Program-made: the position numbers and the translations under genes | Notes under the pieces: generated by a model | Told to the model about the DNA's origin: nothing | Databases searched by the model: none | Seen by the model: only the letters and a program-made list of their open reading frames with translations | Source: a bacterium | GTDB taxonomy: Bacteria > Verrucomicrobiota > Verrucomicrobiae > JAJYAR01 | Reading direction: 5' to 3' | Assembly: GCA_021779435.1 (NCBI GenBank) | Contig: JAJYAR010000133.1 | Location: 1-7,208, forward strand | DNA: 7,208 nucleotides | Shown here: positions 1-4,518 of the stretch, piece by piece | Layout: each line of letters starts with the position of its first letter | How positions within the stretch are numbered: position 1 is the first letter of the stretch

Positions 1-2
1 TC

Positions 3-494
3 GGCGCGGGCGTCTTCGGTTTCCTGATCAACCTGCCCATCGTTTCCTACTACGAAATCGGCACGGCGCTCACCGCGAATCACGGCCATGCTTCCATGAT
101 GGGCGTCTATGGAATGCTCGCGGTGGGCCTCGCCCTGTTCTGCCTGCGATACATGATCCCCGCCGACCGCTGGTCCGACCGCGCCGCCAAGATCAGTTTC
201 TGGTCTCTGAACATCGGGCTGGCCTGGATGGTCTTCGTGACGCTGTTTCCGCTCGGAATCCTGCAGCTGTTTGAATCGATCAACCACGGCTACTACGAGG
301 CACGCAGCCTGAAGTTCCTCCAGAACGACACCAACGCGCTCCTCGAATGGCTGCGGCTGCCGGGCGACGTCGTATTCATCGTCGGCGGAATATTCCCGCT
401 GCTGTACCTCTGCTGGCTGAGCCTGCGTCACAGGGTGCCGAAACAGCCGAACGCCACCGGCGCCGGCGAGCTGTTCACGAAAATCTCGACATAG
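3..494 (+). CDS. norB: Nitric oxide reductase large subunit, C-terminal part (5' end outside window)
   Basis: Heme-copper-oxidase-family subunit that reduces 2 NO to N2O in the cytoplasmic membrane. Only the last 163 codons are present; the reading frame is open from base 3 to the TAG at 492-494. The diagnostic stretch is NHGHASMMGVYGML: the two histidines of HGH (visible residues 27 and 29, bases 81-89) correspond to the family's heme b3 proximal ligand and a low-spin heme b ligand. Further hydrophobic membrane spans follow (FWSLNIGLAWMVFVTLFPLG and VVFIVGGIFPLLYLCW), with the family-typical LRLPGDVVFIVGG before the last span. The tail resembles single-subunit quinol-type enzymes (qNOR/NorZ) slightly more than cytochrome c-dependent NorB, but the N-terminus that would decide this is missing. 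It converges on a hemerythrin gene. Family assignment is firm; the subtype is inference. Confidence 0.9.
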   Translation, partial: GAGVFGFLINLPIVSYYEIGTALTANHGHASMMGVYGMLAVGLALFCLRYMIPADRWSDRAAKISFWSLNIGLAWMVFVTLFPLGILQLFESINHGYYEARSLKFLQNDTNALLEWLRLPGDVVFIVGGIFPLLYLCWLSLRHRVPKQPNATGAGELFTKIST

Positions 495-497
495 GCC

Positions 498-531
498 CCC
501 CCGGTTATCCTCGCCTGACGCCTACCGGGGG
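498..531 (+). terminator. Possible hairpin just after the NO reductase stop
   Basis: CCCCCGGT (498-505) and ACCGGGGG (524-531) are perfectly complementary over 8 bp with an 18-base loop, starting 3 bases after the stop codon. There is no following T-run, so this is not a classical intrinsic terminator. It may be a processing or stabilising hairpin, or a decayed repeat: CCTACCGGGG recurs at the outer end of the REP at 661-689. Confidence 0.25.
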
Positions 532-554
532 ACGCCGTTGCCGGGCCCAACGTC

Positions 555-577
555 GGTCGGGTCGCAAATGAATTTGC
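555..577 (-). repeat. Degenerate solitary REP half-element
   Basis: Read on the minus strand this is GCAAAT-TC-ATTTGC followed by GACCCGACC, the same hairpin and tail as the intact REP at 661-689. The GTAGGAGC head has decayed (GATGGGC instead). It lies 29 bases before the intact REP pair and has the same orientation as that pair's right half. Confidence 0.7.
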
Positions 578-606
578 CCATCCCGCGGACGCCCGATGCC
601 AGTTTT

Positions 607-689
607 GTAGGAGCAGATTTATCTGCGATGGATCGGGAGCCCCGGGGCCGTTTCCACCCCGGTCGGGTCGCAAATGAATTTGCTCCTAC
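607..689. repeat. REP doublet (REPIN-like): two inverted GTAGGAGC hairpin elements
   Basis: The left half (607-628, plus strand) has a GTAGGAGC head overlapping the hairpin GCAGAT-TT-ATCTGC, then GATGGAT. The right half (661-689, minus strand) has GTAGGAGC overlapping GCAAAT-TC-ATTTGC, then GACCCGACC. A short head, a perfect small hairpin and inverted pairing are the hallmarks of repetitive extragenic palindromes mobilised by REP-associated tyrosine transposases (RAYT). The head resembles the GTAGGAGC REPs of Pseudomonas. No transposase gene is present here. The pair lies between the convergent 3' ends of the NO reductase and hemerythrin genes. Confidence 0.85.
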
Positions 690-722
690 CGGGGAACCGC
701 CTCGCCGGACGCGCGCGCCCGA

Positions 723-1133
723 CTACAGGCGGGCACCCTTCGGCGCGCAGGTCTTCAGCGCGGAGTCGATGCGAAGGATGTGATTCACGATCCAGTCGCT
801 CAGCTCCCGATGCACCTGCAGCGCGATCAACGCGGCCGAATTCGGAGACTTCTCGATCCGGGACTGCGCGGCGGTGAACTTGATGATGAAGTCGCGGTGC
901 GCCGCCTTGTTCGCAATAGCGGTGGGACAATTGAAGCGGTTCATGCACGCTTCCTCCCGCGCAAAGTGGTCCGCCGCATAGCTCGCCAGGAATGCGAGCA
1001 CCTCGCCTATCCGCCTTGAGCCAGACCCGCTCGAAAGCGCCTGCTCCAGCTCATTCAAGCCTTCCATCAGCCGCCTGTGGTCCGCATCCACGGACGCGAC
1101 GCCTGTTTCGTATTCACTGGACCATGAGATCAT
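723..1133 (-). CDS. Bacteriohemerythrin (single-domain, 136 aa)
   Basis: Predicted soluble four-helix-bundle di-iron protein that binds O2 (and, in some relatives, NO), for storage, delivery or sensing. The start at MISWSSEYETGV matches the family N-terminus (W near residue 4, then a DxxH helix); the frame stays open upstream but that part has no hemerythrin character. Ligand positions seen are H19 (in DADH), H56 and E60 (HFAREE), H79 (AHRDF), and H118 and D123 (HILRID). The first histidine of the usual HxxxH pair is asparagine, N75. The length is normal for a stand-alone bacteriohemerythrin, and there is no signal peptide or sensor domain. GGAGG abuts the ATG with no spacer, too close for a normal ribosome site, so the start is chosen on homology. 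The gene converges on the NO reductase and diverges from the sugar kinase. Whether it still holds a full di-iron centre is uncertain. Confidence 0.9.
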   Translation of the reverse strand: MISWSSEYETGVASVDADHRRLMEGLNELEQALSSGSGSRRIGEVLAFLASYAADHFAREEACMNRFNCPTAIANKAAHRDFIIKFTAAQSRIEKSPNSAALIALQVHRELSDWIVNHILRIDSALKTCAPKGARL

Positions 1134-1407
1134 CCTCCGTTGCTTCGGCAAAAACGACGCGGAGTTTACCGCGGGAAGTACCCATTCCTTCACTACTTGC
1201 GCTTCAGCAGCTTCCGATGCGACCCATTCAGCGCAACTTATGCCCAACTGCCATCTGAGGCGCGCGCTGCCCCGGCCTCGCGGGGCTCGGGCCGCCTGTG
1301 TCGTCGCACTTGAGCTCAAACCCAACCCGCCGGGGATAGCGGGGCTCCACCTCGGGCAGCATTTGCGTCGCAGCACGCGTCTCGCCCAACACACTGTTCA
1401 AACCGAC
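1134..1407. promoter_or_regulatory. Divergent intergenic region, hemerythrin / sugar kinase
   Basis: This 274-bp gap must contain promoters for both outward-facing genes. I could not place convincing -35/-10 boxes or an FNR, NsrR or NorR site. A GC-only hairpin is present, GCCCCG (1269-1274) and CGGGGC (1281-1286) with a 6-base loop. None of the REP, CTCTGTG or CGCGAAG repeats found in the convergent gaps occurs here. In-frame codons extend the kinase frame back to 1240, but they show no kinase character. Confidence 0.4.
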
Positions 1408-2292
1408 ATGCGCACCGCCCCCACCTACAACGTGAACCCGCAACCATCCGTCGCCTGTTTCGGCGAGGCGCTCTGGGACGTCCTTCCCGGCGGCCTCTTC
1501 CCCGGAGGCGCTCCGCTCAACGTCGCCTACCACCTTCGACGACAGGGCATGCCCGTGCGGCTGTTGAGTGCCGTCGGCCGCGACTTCCTGGGCGACGAAC
1601 TCCTTCGCAGGCTCACGGCGTGGGGCGTGACGACGACCACTGTCGCGCGTCTCCCGCGCCGGCCAACCGGCACCGTCTGTGCTGAGATCAATGCGAATGG
1701 CGCCGCGTCGTACACCATCGGGCAAGCCGTCGCCTGGGACCGCATCCCGGTACCGGCCGGACTGGCCCGCTCCACGCCTCCTTCCGCGATCGTCTTCGGG
1801 ACGCTCGCCCTTCGCGAGAAGCCGAACCGCGCCACCTTCGACACGCTCCTCAATGCCTGGCCCGCAGCGCTTCGCGTCCTCGACCTCAACCTGCGTCCGC
1901 CGTTCGCCACGCCGGAGACCGTCCATTTCGCGGTGCGGCGCGCCCATCTGCTGAAGCTCAACGAGGACGAGCTGGGCACAATCACGCGCCGGCGGCTGCG
2001 AGGCCCCGGTGACATCGAACGCGCCGCTCGCGTGTTGGGCGACACACACGCGATCGAGCGGATCTGCGTGACCGCGGGCGCCGCTGGCGCCGGCCTGCTC
2101 TGGGACGGCGAATGGCTCTGGGAGCCCGCGCGCCGCGTCAAGGTTCAGGATACAGTCGGCGCCGGTGACGCCTTTCTCGCGTCCCTGCTCTCCGCCTCGC
2201 TGCGCAACATCGCCCCGCGCAAGGCCCTCGCCGCCGCCTGTCGCATGGGCGAATTCGTCGCCTCGAAGCCCGGCCCCACGCCCGAGTACTGA
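1408..2292 (+). CDS. PfkB/ribokinase-family carbohydrate kinase, fructokinase-like (294 aa)
   Basis: Cytoplasmic ATP-dependent sugar kinase. The start at MRTAPTYNVNPQPSVACFGE puts the first beta strand (VACFGEALWDVLPGG, residues 15-29) at the usual place. The substrate-binding GGAPLNVAYHL follows at 33-43, KLNEDE at 183-188, a VTAGAAGAG nucleotide-side loop, and the family signature DTVGAGDAF at 248-256 with catalytic base D254. The length is normal to slightly short, ending in the typical SKPGPTPEY. The FGEALWDVLPGG...GGAPLNVAYHL style is that of bacterial fructokinases. 2-keto-3-deoxygluconate kinase is the alternative, because a KDPG aldolase lies convergently downstream. No Shine-Dalgarno motif precedes the ATG. 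The frame runs open upstream to 1240, but that part looks non-coding. Family is firm; substrate is not. Confidence 0.9.
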   Translation: MRTAPTYNVNPQPSVACFGEALWDVLPGGLFPGGAPLNVAYHLRRQGMPVRLLSAVGRDFLGDELLRRLTAWGVTTTTVARLPRRPTGTVCAEINANGAASYTIGQAVAWDRIPVPAGLARSTPPSAIVFGTLALREKPNRATFDTLLNAWPAALRVLDLNLRPPFATPETVHFAVRRAHLLKLNEDELGTITRRRLRGPGDIERAARVLGDTHAIERICVTAGAAGAGLLWDGEWLWEPARRVKVQDTVGAGDAFLASLLSASLRNIAPRKALAAACRMGEFVASKPGPTPEY

Positions 2293-2340
2293 CCACCCGA
2301 CCCGGACGTATTGGCATTCAATGCCTGGTTACGGAATTTG

Positions 2341-2358
2341 CCACAGAGACCACAGAGG
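2341..2358 (-). repeat. CTCTGTG dyad, inverted copy
   Basis: CACAGAGACCACAGAG (2342-2357) is the reverse complement, with only the two spacer bases differing, of CTCTGTGAGCTCTGTG at 2453-2468. The two could close a long stem around 2358-2452. Confidence 0.65.
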
Positions 2359-2450
2359 CCCAACCCGAGCCAAGCCGGAGGCTCCCGCGACAACTCTCAC
2401 CTGCACGAAACAGTGCGAACCCCAAGATTGGGCTAACACCGGTCAAGGTA

Positions 2451-2469
2451 TTCTCTGTGAGCTCTGTGT
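2451..2469 (+). repeat. CTCTGTG dyad
   Basis: CTCTGTG-AG-CTCTGTG, a 7-base word repeated with a 9-base period. It overlaps the left edge of direct repeat copy 1. The surrounding 21 bases (2449-2469) match 2739-2759 at 20 positions. Confidence 0.65.
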
Positions 2470-2633
2470 TACTGCCTTGGGGTAGGGCCGGACCGCTGGG
2501 CCGGCCGCGCCTCAATTCACAATCTCCAGACCAAGGCAGGGTAACCGCGAAGGACGCGAATGAACGCGAAGGCGTGTGGCTGCTCGGACCTTCGCGTCTC
2601 TTCGCGCACTTCGCGGTTGCGCTCCAATCGCGC
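2462..2633 (+). repeat. 172-bp direct repeat, copy 1
   Basis: Matches 2774-2945 at 169 of 172 positions (offset 312), differing only at 2469 (T/C), 2539 (G/A) and 2554 (A/G). Internally it is a chain of palindromes. CTGCCTTGG (2472-2480) pairs with CCAAGGCAG (2531-2539) around a 24-bp GC-rich element. A 30-base CGCGAAG-rich arm (2543-2572) is then complementary to 2589-2618 at 25 of 30 positions. No transposase or coding content. Confidence 0.92.
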
Positions 2634-2670
2634 TGTGGGCGGGGTGCCCCGCGTTTTCGACCACAGACCG

Positions 2671-2694
2671 CCGGCCCAGCGGTCCGGCCCTACC
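2671..2694 (-). repeat. 24-bp GC-rich element, inverted copy
   Basis: Exact reverse complement of 2481-2504 and of 2793-2816, the element beginning GGTAGGGCCGG and ending GCTGGGCCGG. It lies in the spacer between the two 172-bp repeats, so a long perfect stem can form with either flanking copy. Confidence 0.85.
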
Positions 2695-2738
2695 TCAATT
2701 CACTCCGTCCCGGCCATCAGTCATTCGGCAGGTTGAGT

Positions 2739-2780
2739 TATTCTCTGTGAACTCTGTGTCGGGGCTCCGTGCTCTCTGTG
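2739..2780 (+). repeat. Two CTCTGTG dyads
   Basis: CTCTGTG-AA-CTCTGTG (2743-2758) is followed by a slightly decayed CTCCGTG-CT-CTCTGTG (2765-2780). The second runs into the left edge of direct repeat copy 2, just as the dyad at 2453 runs into copy 1. Confidence 0.6.
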
Positions 2781-2945
2781 CTACTGCCTTGGGGTAGGGC
2801 CGGACCGCTGGGCCGGCCGCGCCTCAATTCACAATCTCCAGACCAAGGCAAGGTAACCGCGAAGGGCGCGAATGAACGCGAAGGCGTGTGGCTGCTCGGA
2901 CCTTCGCGTCTCTTCGCGCACTTCGCGGTTGCGCTCCAATCGCGC
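2774..2945 (+). repeat. 172-bp direct repeat, copy 2, abutting the aldolase stop
   Basis: 98 % identical to 2462-2633 with no gaps. Identity stops at 2945, one base short of the aldolase stop codon (2947-2949). The 30-base inverted arms are at 2855-2884 and 2901-2930 and match at 26 of 30 positions, one more than in copy 1 because G at 2866 restores a pair. Confidence 0.92.
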
Positions 2946-2946
2946 G

Positions 2947-3630
2947 TCAGCGCTTCAGCTTGGCCTTGATGGCCTTCGCGCGCTCAACCGTCTCGCGAAC
3001 CTTCTTCTCGATGCCGGCCCAGTCCTTCGCGGCAAGAAGCTCCTTCGTGATCAGGTTGCTGCCCATGCCCATCGCGGCAACCCCGGCGCTCAGCCAGGCG
3101 GTCATCGACTCTTCCGTGCCTTCAACACCGCCCGTCGGCATGATCCGCGTCCAGGGCATCGGCCCCATGACCGACTTCACGAATCCAGGACCGCCGACTT
3201 CCTTGCCGGGAAACACCTTCACGATTTCGCAGCCAAGCGACTGCGCCTCGGAAACCTCGGTCGCGCTGCCGCAGCCCGGGGAGTACGGCACCATGCGGCG
3301 ATTGCAGATCTCCGCGACCTCCTCGTTGAGGGAGGGGCCGACGACGAAGTTCGCGCCGCAGTTGATGTAAAGGGCCGCCGTGTACGGATCGACGATCGAA
3401 CCGACGCCGAGGATCAGCGAGGGATCGGCCTTCGCAAAGTGACGGTCCAGCTCCGAGAAGACTTCGAACGCGTGATCACCACGGTTGACGAATTCGACGA
3501 GCTTGCAGCCGCCCCGGCTGATGGCGGCGACGACGTTCTTGGCCGTCTCGAGGTCAGGGTGGTAGAAAACCGGAACGACGCTGATGTCGTAAATCGTGTT
3601 GAGAACCTGAATGCGCGTGAAACGAGCCAT
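2947..3630 (-). CDS. eda: KDPG/KHG aldolase family protein (2-dehydro-3-deoxyphosphogluconate aldolase)
   Basis: Class I aldolase that splits 2-keto-3-deoxy-6-phosphogluconate into pyruvate and glyceraldehyde 3-phosphate in the Entner-Doudoroff and uronate pathways; cytoplasmic TIM barrel, usually a trimer. The 227 residues start at MARFTRIQVLNTIYDISVVP. Aligned by eye to E. coli Eda, the catalytic Glu is E46 in VEFVNRGDH with R50 beside it, and the Schiff-base lysine is K138 in EIVKVFPG. The phosphate-binding loop is MPTGGV (164-169). Two positions differ from E. coli: S78 in GVGSI replaces Thr, and FPG replaces FPA. The length is slightly above E. coli Eda, with a lysine-rich C-terminus. 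No Shine-Dalgarno precedes the ATG, and the frame stays open upstream without family character. It is convergent with the sugar kinase. Other KDPG-aldolase-like substrates (KHG, KDPGal) cannot be excluded. Confidence 0.92.
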   Translation of the reverse strand: MARFTRIQVLNTIYDISVVPVFYHPDLETAKNVVAAISRGGCKLVEFVNRGDHAFEVFSELDRHFAKADPSLILGVGSIVDPYTAALYINCGANFVVGPSLNEEVAEICNRRMVPYSPGCGSATEVSEAQSLGCEIVKVFPGKEVGGPGFVKSVMGPMPWTRIMPTGGVEGTEESMTAWLSAGVAAMGMGSNLITKELLAAKDWAGIEKKVRETVERAKAIKAKLKR

Positions 3631-3874
3631 GAGAGGATGATGGAATGAGTTTTGAACCGGGCGTACGAGTGCCCACGAAGGCGTCACTTTCCCAAGACTC
3701 CCGGCCCGCCGGCAAGCGCAAAGCCGAACGCCCGCTCGCCGACCCGCCCGCCCCTTCCTCCGGGTCGGACGGATTTGGGATGAGAAAGTCCGAGGAATTC
3801 CCGACCCGAGAAAGGAGCCGGTCCGGTTGACGCGTGCATCGTCCGTCGTGAATTGCCGGGTTCCCCACACCCAC
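3631..3874. promoter_or_regulatory. Divergent intergenic region, aldolase / VOC protein, with overlapping inverted repeats
   Basis: This 244-bp gap should carry both promoters. CGGGTCGG (3761-3768) is complementary to CCGACCCG (3801-3808). TCGGAC (3765-3770) is complementary to GTCCGA (3788-3793). The two pairings share bases 3765-3768, so they are mutually exclusive. Such a layout could be an operator dyad or alternative leader structures, or chance in GC-rich DNA. A TTGACG lies at 3827-3832, but no good -10 follows at the right distance. Confidence 0.35.
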
Positions 3875-4369
3875 ATGAACGAAACATCCACACTCGAAAC
3901 TCCCACCACGGCAAAGCCCATCCCCGAAGGGATGCACACGATCACGCCACACCTCGTCTGCTCAGGAGGCGGCGAGGCGATGGATTTCTACAAGCGGGCC
4001 TTCGATGCGGTCGAACTCGGTCGCATGCAGGACCCGAACGGAAAGCTGATGCATGGAATGATGCGGATCGGCGATTCCACAATCATGCTGGTCGACGAGT
4101 ACCCGGAATGGGGCTCCGTCAGCCCGAAGACACTGAAGGGCACACCCGTGACGTTGCACCTCTACGTCGAGGACGTGGACGCGTTCGGGGAGAAGGCGGT
4201 CCAGGCCGGTGCGAAGGTGATCATGCCGATTGCCGACCAGTTCTGGGGCGATCGCTACGGCGTCCTCGAGGATCCGTTTGGGCACCGCTGGGGCGTAGCC
4301 ACCCACCTTCGCGATCCCAGCCCCGAGGAGATGAAGAAAGCGATGGAACAGGCCGGCAACTGCGGCTGA
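3875..4369 (+). CDS. VOC-superfamily protein, PhnB/glyoxalase-like (164 aa)
   Basis: Small soluble protein built from two beta-alpha-beta-beta-beta (vicinal oxygen chelate) modules; members include glyoxalases, dioxygenases and antibiotic-binding proteins. After a Thr/Pro-rich leader of about 20 residues, the first module begins HTITPHLVCSGGGEAMDFYK (21-40) and runs through GDSTIMLVDE (66-75). The second begins TLHLYVEDVDAF (93-104) and ends in the PhnB-like signature FWGDRYG (123-129) then DPFGHRWGVATH (133-144). Likely metal-side residues are H26 or H60, H95 and E132, judged by position only. PhnB-like members of this type have no settled reaction, so a function in phosphonate or methylglyoxal metabolism should not be assumed. 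The start at 3875 is the first Met giving a plausible N-terminus; it lacks a Shine-Dalgarno, and M20 is an alternative. It diverges from the aldolase gene. Confidence 0.88.
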   Translation: MNETSTLETPTTAKPIPEGMHTITPHLVCSGGGEAMDFYKRAFDAVELGRMQDPNGKLMHGMMRIGDSTIMLVDEYPEWGSVSPKTLKGTPVTLHLYVEDVDAFGEKAVQAGAKVIMPIADQFWGDRYGVLEDPFGHRWGVATHLRDPSPEEMKKAMEQAGNCG

Positions 4370-4395
4370 GGCTTTCGGTCCGCGAAGAATCGGGC

Positions 4396-4413
4396 GGCCG
4401 GGCCGACCCGGCC
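4396..4413 (+). terminator. GC-only hairpin after the VOC gene
   Basis: GGCCGGG (4396-4402) pairs perfectly with CCCGGCC (4407-4413) around a 4-base loop, 26 bases after the VOC stop. No T-run follows. It ends in CGCGCCTC, as does the 24-bp element context at 2481-2512, so it may be a diverged relative of that dispersed repeat. Confidence 0.35.
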
Positions 4414-4424
4414 CGCGCCTCCCT

Positions 4425-4502
4425 GTAGGAGCAAATTTATTTGCGACCCGGTCTGCCCACGCACCCGCCCCCCCAATCCATCGCAGACAAATCTGCGCCT
4501 AC
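4425..4502. repeat. REP doublet (REPIN-like), second locus
   Basis: The left half (4425-4453, plus strand) has a GTAGGAGC head overlapping hairpin GCAAAT-TT-ATTTGC, then GACCCGGTC. The right half (4481-4502, minus strand) has head GTAGGCGC overlapping GCAGAT-TT-GTCTGC, then GATGGAT. The halves are the same two subtypes as at 607-689, in swapped order. It lies between the convergent 3' ends of the VOC and molybdenum hydroxylase genes, and may protect or end their transcripts. Confidence 0.85.
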
Positions 4503-4518
4503 GGGCGGGGCAACGCGC

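Larger units (their letters stand above)
2293..2946. other. Repeat-filled convergent intergenic region, no gene
   Basis: A 654-bp gap between the 3' ends of the kinase and the aldolase. Open frames exist on both strands but resemble no protein and follow the repeats. It holds four CTCTGTG dyads, two copies of a 172-bp direct repeat, three copies of a 24-bp GC-rich element (one inverted), and paired CGCGAAG-rich arms forming long imperfect hairpins. A small near-palindrome, GGCATT-C-AATGCC, lies at 2313-2325, just after the kinase stop. No T-tract terminator was seen. Confidence 0.8.

Noticed and set aside
505..531. A fourth REP half near the NO reductase stop (CCTACCGGGG)
   Set aside because: Only the outer head bases match; the conserved hairpin GCAAAT/ATTTGC is absent.
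1240..1407. 56-codon upstream extension of the sugar kinase
   Set aside because: It shows no family similarity, and the kinase core begins at the normal distance from the ATG at 1408.
1228..2049. 273-codon open frame on the minus strand
   Set aside because: It is antisense to the kinase, with Arg/Gly-rich shadow composition.
2453..2945. CRISPR-like array
   Set aside because: Repeats are irregular in length and spacing, palindromic modules are mixed, there are only two long copies, and no cas gene is present.
2462..2945. Insertion sequence or transposon with the 172-bp units as ends
   Set aside because: The 140-bp interior has no coding capacity and the units are direct, with no terminal inverted repeats or target duplication seen.
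2872..3648. 258-codon open frame on the plus strand
   Set aside because: It is antisense to the aldolase and partly inside the direct repeat; high GC keeps antisense frames open.
3827..3855. Sigma-70 promoter for the VOC gene (TTGACG at 3827-3832)
   Set aside because: The hexamer about 17 bases downstream (GAATTG) does not resemble TATAAT, so I do not call it.
3631..3945. 105-codon upstream extension of the aldolase frame
   Set aside because: It overlaps the start of the VOC gene, has no aldolase character, and MARFTRIQV gives the usual N-terminus.
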